Source of the DNA: Lamellibrachia satsuma
Taxonomy: Eukaryota; Annelida; Polychaeta; Sabellida; Siboglinidae
Reading direction: 5' to 3'
DNA length: 64,000 nucleotides
Assembly (NCBI GenBank): GCA_033239005.1
Contig: BSQZ01000022.1
Span: forward strand, 3,102,501 to 3,166,500
The notes below the pieces were generated by a model, which saw nothing but the letters and a program-made list of their open reading frames with translations, was not told the DNA's origin and ran no database searches. This document shows positions 25,621 through 41,730 of this stretch, piece after piece (position 1 is the stretch's first letter; every line of letters starts with the position of its first letter). Made by a program: the position numbers and the translations under genes.

Positions 25621-26900
25621 CCTACGTTCACACATAGAAACGTGTCCTTGTCAAGACACTTGGTCATGTTCAGGACATCACTGCGAAATGCAGCTTGAAA
25701 TAGTAATTAAATTTAACAGTTGGCAGCTTATCTGTATAATTTAGTCTTCATTTTTTTAGATTTGCAAAGCACAACAATTGGCACCATGCCAAGGAGCAGG
25801 AATAAACTGGTTGGATGAATTCAGCATCAACTCGCTCCATCATCAAGTAGACGTTGATTTGAAAACATTGCCTTTTGTTTCGAACATTATTTGAAAACAC
25901 TGTCGCAATGAGCGATATATGTGAATAGCTGTGTACATAATTATGCTACACCAGCGAGAGTGTACAGCTACACTACGATGTCCGAACGTTTTGTGGTCAC
26001 ATGAGCCGTTCGAATCATGGTCAAGGAAAAACCTCTCATATACTGCCTATCCACCCACCTGTTGGTGAGTAACCGCGGTCTAGTGCGGCGTCCGTAAGTC
26101 CGCAGTCTCTCTTCGAGTCGTCGCCATGGCTGTCCCGGCTAGCGTCTGTGCCCGGCTCGTGCTGACTGAATGCCACCAGCCGTCAGCGAGCAGCGATTAT
26201 GTCTACACTGCTCAGTTGGACTGGAAGGCGCGGCGGGCTGATAAGCGAGCGAAGCAATCAAAGACGCTAATTCTATGAAGCCGTTGTGCGGCCAACTGGT
26301 GGAGTATAATTGTTGATGAATGGAGCCGTTGATGTGCCGGTCGGTTGAGTTTCGCGCAACTACCACCAGCGTTGTTCTAACCTAGACCGGGTTTCACGTG
26401 AGCGGTTACACGTGTAAATACGTTCACGGATGACATTATGTTACTGTTCCAAACGGTTTGGTTGTTCCGGTATGCGGGGTGAGCGGATAATCCCATATGT
26501 AAGAGGAAATATACACACGTGTTAACAGTGTGTATACCTGTGTCGATATGCTACAAGGTAAACAACAGTAGGTGTGAAGGTGACATAACTAACGAGAATA
26601 CGCAATGAAAATAGTTGTGATGGCAATAATGACAACGAAACCAGTGGTCCGTCGGCATATTTGAGGTGGGGGGATGGGTGGCCGTGCTGGGCAAGGCAGG
26701 ACTGGATTGGCATGGACTCACATATTTTGCTTTCCCCTCCTGGATATGCTATAACTGAGCCAATGGGCGACAATGACAACGGATAATCAGATTGTTGAAG
26801 CGTATATTATATAATAGCAATGACGACGACTATAGCAACAGCGGAGATTAGCTACATTGTTGACTACTGATGTTTATGTTTTAGTGTTAGTGTTATGACA
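25621..26900. other. Mostly no gene seen
   Basis: Unique sequence between the 38-bp satellite and a LINE remnant. The only candidate is the short frame at 26126-26278. Confidence 0.5.
26126..26278 (+). CDS. Short open frame, 50 codons, doubtful
   Basis: ATG in a good context (GCCATGG) in a locally GC-rich stretch, ending TGA. It could be a first exon read past its donor or a chance frame. No family recognised. Confidence 0.18.
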   Translation: MAVPASVCARLVLTECHQPSASSDYVYTAQLDWKARRADKRAKQSKTLIL

Positions 26901-28330
26901 ATGACTACAGCGGTTTCTCCACTTTCCTTTCTTTATTTCGTTTCCTATTGACAGTTGTTTGGTCCTTTCACACAGCGTAGTGGTGGATACCTGTTTTGAT
27001 CATTTTATGTGTAAGATTCTTTGCAGGCATTTGTTGATGAAGGTCTGTATTCTTTTTAGTGCTTTTTTGTAATACGCCATGTCTCCGAGCCGTAGAGTAA
27101 CACTGACTTGGCATTTGAGTTAAATATACTCAGTTTGGTTTTAAGCTTGATTTGTTTTGCCTTCCAAAATTTTCTCAAAATGAGGAAAGCAACTCTGGCT
27201 TTGTGTATCATTGCTTTGACGTCTTCTTCTGTGCCTCCTTCTGATTAAATATACTGCCCAGGTACATGAAGGAGTCGGTTTCTTCCAGTGGTTCCCTCTC
27301 AGTGTGACTGGGCTATTGTTCTTCGTGTTGGCTCTCATGATCTTTGTCTTGCTTCTGTTGACGTTGAGTCCTATCTGTGTTGAGACTCAGCTTTGAAGCT
27401 CTGTTTTTTCCTGCATCTGTTGACCACTGTAGGACAGGAGAGCGAAATCATCTACAAAATCCAGGTCCTCCAATTGGCTCCAAGGCGTCCAATGGATACC
27501 ATTTTTTTCTGTGATCCTCGTCATTATCCATTCTATGGCCAGCAGAAAGAGAAAATGTGACAGAAGGCATTCCTGCCTCACCCCTGTCTTTACCATAGAC
27601 GAGTCGTTTGTCCTGCATGAATGACCTTGCATGCCATGCCTTCATAGGTACTTCGTATCAGAGAATTATGTTTTTTGGTATCCCATAGTGTCGTAGAAGC
27701 TTCCACAGTGTCTCGCTGTCGAAGCTATCGAATGTCTTCTCATAGTCTACACAGTTGTTGTACAAGGATGAGTCCCCTTCCATGGATTGTTCAACTATGA
27801 TATGGAGTGTAGCTATTTGATCGGTGTCTGATCTGTCTTTACGGAAGTCTGCCTGGTAGTCTCTGAGTCTGGCATCCACCACTGTCTGTCCAAGATGACT
27901 CTGTTGAGGATCTTTCCGGGCACTGACAGGAGAATTATCTTTTCTTTGGGAGCTTGACAAGGCACCCTTCTTTCAGTTCCGTCGGTATTTCTTTTTTGCC
28001 CCATATCTTCCCAAATCATATCATGCAGCATCTCTGTGGAGGTATCCATGTCTGCCCTGATTGCATTAGCAGGAATTTCGTCCAGACCGGCAGCTTTCCC
28101 TCTCTTCAGGTGATGAATGGCTTTCTCGGTCTCTGCCTTGCTTGGTCTTTCGCAGTTTACCCGGAGTACTTCTTCTCTGGTAGGTTCTCTGGTGCTGGTC
28201 GGTCAGTGTTGTTTCATGTTTTCTTGGGCTGCTTCATTGGCAAGGTTGTCTACGTTGGTGTGTAGCACTGTTTGATGTTTTTCTTCGTTGTTTTGAGTGA
28301 GGTATAGATGATCCCTCCTAGCTGACGAGC
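26900..28330 (-). mobile_element. Degraded APE-type LINE, reverse transcriptase part
   Basis: Minus-strand fragments in several frames, in the order expected of a non-LTR reverse transcriptase. Near 28080-28150 is a KAAGLDEIPANAIRAD-like block. Then come LLSVPGKILNRVIL (near 27920), DQIATLHIIVEQSMEG (near 27790), DYEKTFDSFDSETLWKLLRHYG (27690-27750, catalytic region), a TGVRQECLLSHFLFLL segment (near 27570) and LEDLDFVDDFALLSYS (near 27450, FVDD in place of the catalytic FADD). A C-terminal KNNSPVT segment lies near 27320. Frameshifts and stops are frequent, and the endonuclease part is missing. It resembles the family of the fragment at 60310-61900, which keeps the complementary 5' part. Clade assignment (RTE-like) is uncertain. 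Confidence 0.85.
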
Positions 28331-28757
28331 CTCTTGTGTCAACACGAATGCCACTCCTTATGTATGATGGGCATCTTGTGTCAACACGAATGCCACTCCT
28401 TATGTATGATGGGCATCTTGTGTCAACACGAATGCCACTCGTTATGTATGATGGGCATCTTGTGTCAACACGAATGCCACTCGTTATGTATGATGGGCAT
28501 CTTGTGTCAACACGAATGCCACTCCTTATGTATGATGGGCATCTTGTGTCAACACGAATGCCACTCCTTATGTATGATGGGCATCTTGTGTCAACACGAA
28601 TGCCACTCCTCATGTATGATGGGCATCTTGTGTCAACACGAATGCCACTCCTCATGTATGATGGGCATCTTGTGTCAACACGAATGCCACTCCTTATGTA
28701 TGATGGGCATCTTGTGTCAACACGAATGCCACCCCTTATGTATGATGGGCATCTTGC
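28330..28757. repeat. 42-bp minisatellite, about 10 copies
   Basis: Units contain CTTGTGTCAACACGAATGCC and end TATGATGGGCAT, with only a C/G and a T/C variant site. The unit is 14 codons long and is open in several frames on both strands. It abuts the upstream edge of the minus-strand LINE at 26900-28330. Confidence 0.96.
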
Positions 28758-29590
28758 TCTTCATGATCTGAGTACAGTATCATCTCTCTTGTATTCAGTT
28801 TGTCCTGTCTGTGTCCACCACCGTGTTTCCCATAGTCCAGGTACCGTGATGTTATAGGCACATGGTTCCCTTGCTAGTAAAAAGCGGATTCGACAATACC
28901 ATTCTGTCGTATTCTCTAGGTTGCACCACCTGATCAAAATGCTTAGCTTCGATTATCCAAGCTCCGGTATGTGGCGCCACCGTTTGCCGCACGCGCCAGA
29001 GCTGTGATCCAGAGAGCAGGATCCATTGTAACATAATGTATACCAACACATTTCATTCAAACTCATATGTTATTAGTAAAATGGTATAAGCGTATGCAGT
29101 GCATACGAGATAATTCTAAATTTTACTTAGACTTGACTTTGACAAAAAATAAAGCGGAACTAGTATTTAACACTGTGTTCGTTCCGTATTATACCTTCAC
29201 CGGCTTTCGGGTGTCAGCACCACAATTGACTGTCCCTTAACTGACTGTCCAGCAAACGACAACAACTGAACAAACGAAACTAAATCAACTGAAATGAAAC
29301 ATAGCGCCAACATGAACCAATCATATCAGTGATGCTACCTGACAGTAACGGTCAAGCGATGTTTCTGACTCAGTTCTCGGCGAGTTCACAAATGCGAGCG
29401 AGAGTATGATAAGCGAGACTAATGAACAATGGATTCTTTGAAAACAATTCCGTCATAGTAGCAGACACAGAAAGTGAAAATAATATTTTGCATATAAAAA
29501 TAAAAATCTGTGTGTGGTTTGAGGAAGTTTTAGCAAATTACCTTTCCTCGATGCATGCATTGCCCAGACGGAAATGTCGAAGTACATTGA
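28758..29590. other. No gene seen
   Basis: Left flank of the segmental duplication. No supported exon or element. Confidence 0.5.
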
Positions 29591-30256
29591 TAGCATCCGA
29601 AACCCGAACGTATTACATTTGTTTAATAAAAAAATTCTCAGCAATGTATTGGATAGATTAGATCGTTGCTCCAGAAAGCTGCTCTTATGCTTTACCCGTA
29701 ATTCTTACGATCTTTCTTAAACGTACGGACATGGGAGACATTCCTTTGGGTTTTGTGCGGTTTGGTTTGCGGAATACGACAAATGGCAGCGAATAACAGA
29801 TCTTCAGTTCAAACAGGTCCGAGGAATTTAGCTGAAGTCTCGCGAGATCCAATCAATATATCCTAGTTGCACGACAAACTCGTTTTGAACATGCGCGGCT
29901 AATCAGCGGACGTAGATAAAAACACGGGTTTGTATGCGGGCCCTGCGGATTTATGCTACACGTCGCAGGCAGGGTTGGCACTTATGACCAGGTCATTAAT
30001 TATGATGCCAGGTGAACAAACATAATAATTATTGTAGAGAAAACTTGCGCAAAGTCTCGATAGCCCAGAACTCAGATCGAGGAAATATCGCTTGAGAAGC
30101 CGGTATGTCAAATATTGCACCACGGGCATTTTTTTATATCGATCTGGTATCAAGCCAATAAACGCAAAGTTTATGTCATTCAGTATTTATAAGTTCATTT
30201 CGTAAAGAACAAAGATCGGTCTAAAACTACAATACAGAAAACGACAAATGCTTGTT

Positions 30257-30376
30257 CCATCCATCCATCCATCCATCCATCCATCCATCCATCCATCCAT
30301 CCATCCATCCATCCATCCATCCATCCATCCATCCATCCATCCATCCATCCATCCATCCATCCATCCACCCACCCAT

Positions 30377-30403
<27 letters not shown>
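30257..30403. repeat. (CATC)n microsatellite in unit 1
   Basis: About 147 bp of CATC with one CACC interruption, directly after AAATGCTTGTTC. The paralogous site in unit 2 carries CCGT instead. Confidence 0.96.
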
Positions 30404-30407
<4 letters not shown>

Positions 30408-30516
30408 CATGGTAGACAGCTATCACATCTGTCCAGTGCACCTTTGCCAATGTAAATGACTCGATATTGTTACAGAGTCCGGTCGGCTTCCTCTGCATCA
30501 GTCTGTCGTCTCTGCA

Positions 30517-31218
30517 TCAGTATGTCGTCTCTGCCTCAGTCCAATGTATGATTGACAACGTGACAGGTTCTAGACCCTGATGGAGTTTGGCCTGTTCGAC
30601 TTCTCTCACCCAATTTATGCATCGATGGACCAGTTCCTTAGGAACGGGCAACTCTTCGAAAGTGAAGGCTGAATTGTCTACACTGTCTTTTGCTAATGAG
30701 TCATAGTCCACTACATCGACTTTGACAACCGATTTTCCGTTTCCTCTCCGACAATCACTTGTGTTGTCTTTTGTTGAAACAGTCGAGTGACACTTGTCGA
30801 CACTGCGTTTCGGTGTCTGGCTACAGTTTCTACAGTTTTGGACCATTCGCTCTTTGCATGTGAGATCCGTTCCACCCTGTTTTGGTACTGCGAACTGGGA
30901 CACCAATTCGGTGTTTGCAACCACCGGACGTTTCCGCGAGTTTGCTGCGTTCACCGAGCACTGCTGTTTTATTCCGTCAGACGTCGCCACTGTTTGGGAA
31001 TTCCGATGCTGTCCGCGCAATAACGGTAATAACGGCGGTCCCCGTGCACGAATCGGATACTTTTGGCGGCCTTGCTGGGTGACATCGGTTGTAAGGATGA
31101 TGCGAGTATTCGCGAACTGTGGCGTTAGCGGATCTGTAGGACGAAGGCGAGGTGTCAGTCCGTCAGCTGAGCAGCCAGCGCTTGTCTGTCGCAAAATCCG
31201 TCCTTGCGAAGCGGCCAT
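30517..31218 (-). CDS. Duplicated orphan gene, unit 1 copy, 233 aa
   Basis: ATG at 31218, TGA at 30517-30519. An in-frame TGA lies about 16 codons before the ATG. A strong acceptor (ACACTTTCAG, AG at 31323-31324) precedes it and would receive the exon at 32631-32840, leaving about 100 bp of 5' UTR in exon 2. The protein is basic and rich in Arg, Asn, Gln and Thr. It has a short CxNC motif (QNCRNCSQTP, about residue 130) and an acidic/helical C-terminus (FEELPVPKELVHRCINWVREVEQAK). It lacks a 34-residue segment present in the unit 2 copy but stays in frame. Both copies remain open despite many substitutions, which suggests constraint. No domain recognised; function unknown. Confidence 0.62.
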   Translation of the reverse strand: MAASQGRILRQTSAGCSADGLTPRLRPTDPLTPQFANTRIILTTDVTQQGRQKYPIRARGPPLLPLLRGQHRNSQTVATSDGIKQQCSVNAANSRKRPVVANTELVSQFAVPKQGGTDLTCKERMVQNCRNCSQTPKRSVDKCHSTVSTKDNTSDCRRGNGKSVVKVDVVDYDSLAKDSVDNSAFTFEELPVPKELVHRCINWVREVEQAKLHQGLEPVTLSIIHWTEAETTY

Positions 31219-32050
31219 TTTCAAATTGTGCTTGGAGACTTTGACGGAACTTACGCGATTTCACTGTCGACAACGTTCCACCTCCCAGTTTGTTACTAGC
31301 AGATGTCTTCTACTGAATCTCGCTGAAAGTGTAGAGCAATACATTCTATTGAAAATATTAATGCTGAGTTATGAATTTGCCTACATGCAAGTGTATTCGT
31401 GGAAGGAATAAATGGAGCTACTGGAGCAAATTATTCAGAGGAAGCGGTTGAAGCAAATGTTAATGGATTGTCAGGTTTTAAACATTATGTTCAGTTCTAC
31501 AATTCAATCATTTCAATAGATGTACATTTCTTGGATGTCGCATATTGTGTCCCTGAATGGAAATCTAAGCGTTTTGCGCGTCACCCTTAGCTCACTCACG
31601 GCCGACCGTGTCATTCCAATAACAATGCATGTCATACCGGTAGCATTCAGACACCTTACAATCAACGTGCGTCAGTTGTTATTTTGTACAATTCCACAAC
31701 TGTCTGCAGACAATGAACGGGGGGACGCCGTGTGGGTGCAGTTGTCTAGGCTTCGAACGGCAGCGAGAGTGCTGCAGCACGCGACAGAATTAGAAGTACT
31801 CCAGCCATGCCTATACCCGTAAATGCCTGTAATCTATGTTCGTTTTATAATAGAAAACATGGTGACGAAAACCCAGGTGTCTTATGGCGTTAATGGTATC
31901 CAGCTGACGTTGTATAGCCGTGATAATGATTATACTCGGGAAGTTTAAATTGATTAGAGCTAAGTGATCGAAGGCACATTGGCTTACTAAAAAGAGTATC
32001 GGTGTTTGGAAATAAACTCGTTGTTTAGACGAAAACGTTCGACAGGTATT

Positions 32051-32158
32051 ATGTATGTATGTATGTATGTATGTATGTATGTATGTATGTATGTATGTAT
32101 GTATACATGCATGCATGCATGCATGTATGGATACATACATGCATGAATGCATACATAC

Positions 32159-32189
<31 letters not shown>

Positions 32190-32250
32190 CATACATACAT
32201 ACATACATACATACATACATACATACATACATACATACATACATACATAC
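32051..32250. repeat. (ATGT)n-(ACAT)n inverted microsatellite
   Basis: About 52 bp of ATGT, a mixed ATGC/ATAC centre, then about 90 bp of ACAT. The two arms are complementary and could form a long hairpin. It lies inside the inferred intron of the unit 1 gene and is absent at the paralogous site in unit 2. Confidence 0.95.
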
Positions 32251-32630
32251 TGTGACGAAAAGAGGGGGTGGTGAATGAGAGAAAGAAGAGGATAAGTATA
32301 TGAATATTATTATTTTATTATTGTGGTTATTATTATTGTGAATATTATTATTATTATTATTATTATTTACATTTGCATAAAGTGAGATTGACGTGGAACC
32401 AGCGCGTTTATAACTATTAGCTAGTCACATTGAGACGTTCAACGCCGTCCTGTGTGTATTAAACGTGTCAAAAGTACCAGAAAGAGAAAAACATGATGAC
32501 TGATGTCATTTTACGTTTTCTTCTAAACGTTTCTTCGGGCTTACTATATCATTGTTGTCCACAGGCCGGAATACAACGGATACTTTAAAGGTGGGTATAA
32601 TTCATGTTTGCAAGAACAGTAGTTACTAAC

Positions 32631-32840
32631 CTTTGTGTAGAGTATCGCAGTGCTTGGTGTGTGTCTACCTCTGGTGTGTCCGTGTTATGTGATGCAGTCA
32701 GGATACGTCCAACGTCCTCGCCTTCACTGACGCGACTGGTTAAACAGGAAGGTCTGGGCCGGTGAGTCGGTGACGTAGGATACACTGTTACACTTCCTCG
32801 TCTCGCTGTGACTGAGGGACAGAGGTGGCTTTATCCAGAA
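32631..32840 (-). other. Inferred 5' exon of the unit 1 gene
   Basis: Minus strand. It is open from a conserved AG (ATAAAG, near 32840) to a conserved GTTAGT donor (32630-32629). The same stretch, acceptor and donor are present in unit 2. If read through, the frame hits a stop a few codons into exon 2, so this exon is probably 5' UTR or a short upstream frame rather than the N-terminus. Confidence 0.4.
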
Positions 32841-34438
32841 TTCCAGCGCCTTATAATATTTCTGAGTCAGTGTTGTAATTATGTACAATATGAAAGTGCT
32901 GACTGACCACTAATTGCTCAACCATCCAACTATTGTGATTGAACAACTGAAAGCCGAAGGCTTCTTTGAGTTGATGTTATCTTATCAGTTGATGCCGCTT
33001 AGTGCGAATGCAATCGGACTGAATATAAATGAGAGTCTAACGGGTCGTTGCGTCTTTTGGACGGTGAACAACACCAGTCGCGCGTACGAACGTATTCTCA
33101 CATGCGGTGCGACATGATCAAGTGTATAGGCTATTAATACTCATGACAATGCGTGCTCAACAAATGTAAGTACAGAGAACGTAACCTGCTTTGTTGGTGT
33201 TGGTCAACCCGGAACTGTTGCTGAATGCGGCTAAGTACGATTAGGTGACGAGGCAAACAGTGACGCACTCGTTCTTGGGAAGGGGGTGTGACGTCACAAA
33301 ATATTGGTTCCTGCAGTGACGCACCTTGCTGATAAAAATCGAAGCCAACATTTATCTGGAATTAATAGCTGAATGGACTAGCCGTCCAAAAGTAGCTGAT
33401 GTCCTGTTACGTCACCATGACACCACCGTTACAAACACGGATCACACACAAGCACCGCCAACAGCGCTAACTATGATATTAATTATACACAAGGCAACAG
33501 TATCAGTGAAGTATTGCAGATTTACCAGATGTCACTGAAATAGGGTGTCATATTATTGTGAGCACGTGCAATGGTTTGGAGAGTGCGCGGACTTTGAAGC
33601 ACTGTGTTTATATATTCGTTAATTCTGCAACTTATCTTGTTGTATTATAAGTTCTAAATAGAAGCGTAATCGAAGCATTGACTTCATATAACCGGATGAT
33701 GCCTACACTTGAACTGCATCACCGATGTATGCACTGGAAGCAATAGCCAGGTATAAATGACGGTCTTCCCTATTGTCCCGAGGAGCATGTAACTGAGTTG
33801 AACTGAACAAGTATGGTTCAGAACATCACTCGTTTAGAATCACAATTGAAACAGTACTTGATATTTTGCAATGATTGAGAAAGATAAGTTAACGTAATTG
33901 TAATTGGATATTGCAAATACATCCAATGCATACAAAGGTGTACGCCATGACAAGGATACATCCAATGCATACAAAGGTGTGAAGTCATCATTGCATAAAC
34001 TGGCCCGGCGGACATGCTACTTGACAGTTTTCACACAGGTGGCGGTTGGCGAAATTGTTTTCAAACTTTGGTTTTGGCATGTTGACGTCACGGTTTTTCA
34101 GTGGCCAATGGTGCTCCAATGATCTATCTAATCTTAGGCAAGATGAATAGAGAATTGTGGACATTCACTCGCCATGTATTCGAAGTTACGCGATAATTGC
34201 TTTCATTTGTTGAGATTATCTACACGGACTTGAACGCAATCATTATATTTTGAAGCATATTTGTGACATTATAATTCCGAAGTTTGCAAATTTGCATACC
34301 AGCTCTAAATTAATCACATTTTGTTGCTCTGAAGAAGCTGTTTTATTCACACGCATTTTGCGTGTTAAACCCGGCTTTTAGTGCCTAGAATGTTTGTCAC
34401 ACTACTAGTAACGATTCATTCACTGTTGCTACATCTGT

Positions 34439-35924
34439 TAGTGCCCTGCTCGGGCCGGGCTTTGGATCCAAGTCCGGCCCGGCCCGCAGTCCGCCGGCAG
34501 GTCCGGGCCGGGTCTCTACATAATTTCGCGGGCCGGCTTGGGCTGGGCCTGGACATAATAAAAATATTCATACAAAACCCAGATTATTAGTTTTATTATT
34601 AATAAAAACTGATTATAAATTGTAATTCCGGTTAATGAATGCTTAAAATCATTTCTTTAGTATCATGTAGTTGTAAATTGAGACCTTGCGTGGAATTATT
34701 AAGTACACTAGTGCTTTATACATTGGAATGCAGTTTAACCTCTTTTCAACAATGGGACTTCCTATGGCATCATTTTAATAATGTGCATTCTTTTAATAGA
34801 GACATTTCATATAAAATATATGCATAGTCGCATGCCCATATCTTTGTATTGTAATTCTTTAAACATGTACTGGCTTTCCAAGACACTGTGACTGGAGTAG
34901 TGGTACTTGTTTCACTGGCTTCATCACAGTTAATGCATGTTTTCCATCATTCTTCTTTAGCTCAAACTTAACTTCCTATCCCTTAATCCGTGATGTCTAG
35001 ACTCTGTAAACCGCATATTTTTTGGCATGAATGTACCCTTTTGCATAGATCTAATGACCCCATACCAGGCCACTTAAGTTCAACTGGCTGGAAGCAACCA
35101 GCCCCAAATATTTACTTTAGACATATTTGCAGAGTCAATCAAGGCATGATTAACCGTCAATTTAATCACCCTTTGACCAAACCAGTGGACATTCTATTGT
35201 CTAGGTCTTCCCTCCAAACACTGCCTGCCTGAATGACCAGCCAACTGGCCACTGCCTACTGCCCAGTAGTGCTAGTACCCAGTACCCACCCCAGTTGGTA
35301 ATTGGTATTTTCAATTGTGTGAACTAGTGACTAATATTTAGTATCTACAATTTCCCCAGTACTGATTCATTCACACTTGTACTAATTCACACATGTCTCA
35401 ACCTGATCTGTCTCAGGCTAGTAACTGCACACCTGCTGGAAATGCCACTGGGTGTCAGTGCCAGTGGGTGACATATATTAGTAGCTAGTAATAGCTACTA
35501 ACTAGAAACTACTAAACAACAACTGACATTAGTATTTAAGTAGTAAACATTATACAATGTTCATATATTATTTTTTTTATTTATTAAAACAATAAGTATG
35601 TTTTACAGTTTATTTGTGCTTCGTATTTCTTATAAGATTATAGTTTTATCTTCTCTAAACTTAGCGGGCCGCGGGCTTGCGAGCCGCGGGCTTATCCGTC
35701 TTTGGCCCGCGGGTATGGGCCTGAAACTTGCGGGCCGGGCCGGACCTGGGCCAAACATTCACGGTCTGGGTCGGGCCTGGGCCGGGCCTGGGCCTAAATT
35801 CTAGTTTGCGGGCCTGGGCCGGGCAGGGCTTGAAAAAATGCTGCGGGCCTGGGCCGGGCCTGGACTATAATTGCTAATTGCGGACCCGGCGTGGGTTCAA
35901 ATTATAGGCCCGTGCAGGGCACTA
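34439..35924. mobile_element. hAT-like non-autonomous transposon (1486 bp)
   Basis: Terminal inverted repeats of 18 bp with one mismatch (TAGTGCCCTGCTCGGGCC at the left; the reverse complement of the right end is TAGTGCCCTGCACGGGCC). It is flanked by a perfect 8-bp target duplication ACATCTGT (34431-34438 and 35925-35932). Unit 2 keeps the uninterrupted site with a single ACATCTGT near 46509-46516. Subterminal regions, especially at the right (35660-35900), are packed with GGGCC/GGGCCTGGGCC repeats, and the interior is AT-rich. No transposase frame was seen, so it depends on a helper in trans. The 8-bp duplication and ends fit the hAT superfamily. Confidence 0.92.
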
Positions 35925-36350
35925 ACATCTGTACTCTTGGGGCATTTAAGGCTTTGTTGTACATCGTGTGCCACAACTGTCTCTACAACTTGCAATGCGT
36001 CTTGTAAGCGTCTGCAATCAAATGTTTTGCCAGTACTGTTCGTTGTTTCTATTAATCTGTGTAACTCAGTAATATAAATAATGGTCCATTTACTCATGTG
36101 AGACGGTATTTGAGCACTATGTGTCATACAATGGCCCCGTCTCGGTAATGAGTGGCTTATTGTATGGGGGGGGGTCATGTTTGTGACACCAGAGCTGCTG
36201 TCTACTACGTGTTCCATGCATTAATTTTAAATAGCTTATTTATTTTCGAACACTGTTATGCTATATTTATAGTATAGAGGGCCTATGTGGAGTTATCATA
36301 TAAGAACGCCACAATGCCTTACACTATTGTAAGCATTGTTGAATAAATCA

Positions 36351-36720
36351 TAGTTTTTTTAAATAAAAATAAGACAAAACTGCACTGTTCTTGTGTATTT
36401 TCTGTTTAAAGTACGTTTGGTGCGAACTTGCCCCGGCCCCTTTGCGGACTTGCCCCGATATGGGTAGGTCTACTAAGTGTCAGATTTGGATATTTTCTTG
36501 TAAAAGGTTTGCCATTTGGTGATAGCACAAATGTGGGCAAGGTATTTTTGGTGTGGTCTAGTTTGCGCCTAGTGGCTGCATCTGTCCAAAGGCTCCCCTT
36601 TTGATGTGGATTACTACAAGTTTTAAGTATTTTACAGAGTTCTCTCTTTTCACACATTTTTATGAATGTGCCAAGATCATATCGGACTGCGTGTGTCGGC
36701 AAGTGTGTTGTTGTAGTGAC
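36351..36720 (-). mobile_element. Unclassified element fragment
   Basis: Sequence inserted between the end of the unit 1 core and the LINE, absent from unit 2. It carries a stretch (ATAAAAATAAGACAAAACTG and following bases, near 36364-36395) that recurs at about 54501-54530 inside the element that split the tubulin pseudogene. It also holds an open frame of about 98 codons on the minus strand (36406-36702) with repeated Lys and Arg and no recognised motif. It is probably a piece of a dispersed transposon family. Confidence 0.45.
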
Positions 36721-36799
36721 TATATTCCGGTGTGCACCTGTTTCACCACCATACTAATGCAGTCAGCCATGACCAAAGCAGCTAGAACAATGTATGCCA

Positions 36800-40535
<3,736 letters not shown>

Positions 40536-40639
40536 TGTTCAACTTAATGCCGAAACTGATGCACTAGCTCTACAAATACAGTATCCAGGTCTATTAGAGT
40601 ATCCAAGGGGCGGACAAGCGCCGGTCTCCCTACTACTGT

Positions 40640-41073
40640 ATTAGATGGTTCGATTCATGGCCTGGACAGTTGTTAGGCCGAACGTATCAACATTTCCAAA
40701 CCAGCCACCAATCAAAATTTAGTTTTTATTTCTTCTGAAAAACGAAGCTCATAATTTTCACGAATTACACATAGGAAGTCAGCGGATCGATGTTTAATGT
40801 GTTGTGAAAGTTTAAAAGGAGACAAAAGTCATGGTTTTCGGCCTAGGCACCTACAAGAGTTACTAAAACATAACCATTTGTAACAACAATTAATAATATG
40901 ACACTGGTGGTTTACTCGTAACACCTTGTTGAATACACACAACATCTTAATTTCTCGAGCCGCACCATACTGTTAGACAACCCTACTTCATGAGTGTGGA
41001 ATTCTGGCAATATTCGCTCGCCAAATTAAAATATATTTGTATAAACCTATTCCTATACTTTTCAATAGGATAC
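40640..41073. repeat. Duplication segment X, right end of unit 1
   Basis: Matches 47500-47915 at roughly 85% by eye, including TCTTCTGAAAAACGAA and CAATATTCGCTCGCCAAATT. It ends at the junction where unit 2 begins (about 41073-41083). Confidence 0.88.
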
Positions 41074-41730
41074 CTTGATTTATAGCATCCGAAACCTGAA
41101 CGTAATATATTTGTTTCATGCAAAAATTCTCAACAATGTATTGGATAGATTATACCTTTACTCCAAAAAGCGGCACGGTCTCCATTGTTTTACAACCAGG
41201 CGTGTCAGCTAACACGCTTTACCCGTAATTCGTTTTAATTCTGTTTTTTCTTAAACATGCGGACATGGGAGACGTTCCTTTCGGTTTTGTGTCTTTTGAT
41301 TTGTATTGCAGAATACGACCTGCGTTTGCCAAATGGGATGCGAATAACAGATCGTTCAAAACACGTCCGATCAATATATCTTAGTTGCACGGCGAGCTAC
41401 TTTTGAACATACGCGGCGAATCTGCGGACGTAAATAACCACACGGACCGTACGGGTCTAAGTCTCAGGTAGGGTGGGCACGTATGACAAGGTCATTAATT
41501 TTGTTGCTAGGGGAACAAATGTAATTGCAGAGAAAACGTACGCAAGGTCTCGAAAGCGCAGGACTCAGATCGAAGAAATGTCGCTTGAGAAGCATGCACC
41601 ACGGGCATTTTCTGATATCGAACTGGTAAATACAAGCCAATAAACATAACGTGTGTGTCATCCAATATTTATAAGTTAATTTCGCAAAGAACAAAGATCA
41701 GTCTAAAATTACAACAATGCAAATGCTTGT

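Larger units (their letters stand above)
29591..36350. repeat. Segmental duplication, core of unit 1
   Basis: Aligns by eye along its length with 41083-46945: the same TAGCATCCGAAAC start, the same tetranucleotide tract position, the same gene, the same minisatellite and the same terminal GAATAAA region. Unit 1 is longer mainly because of the element at 34439-35924. The divergence is that of an old duplication, with many substitutions and small indels. Confidence 0.93.

Noticed and set aside
28203..28857. 14-residue repeat protein on either strand
   Set aside because: Both strands are open, which is a property of the 42-bp unit rather than evidence of a gene.
40648..40662. tRNA B-box-like GGTTCGATTC
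   Set aside because: No matching A box or cloverleaf arms upstream; judged a chance match in duplication segment X.
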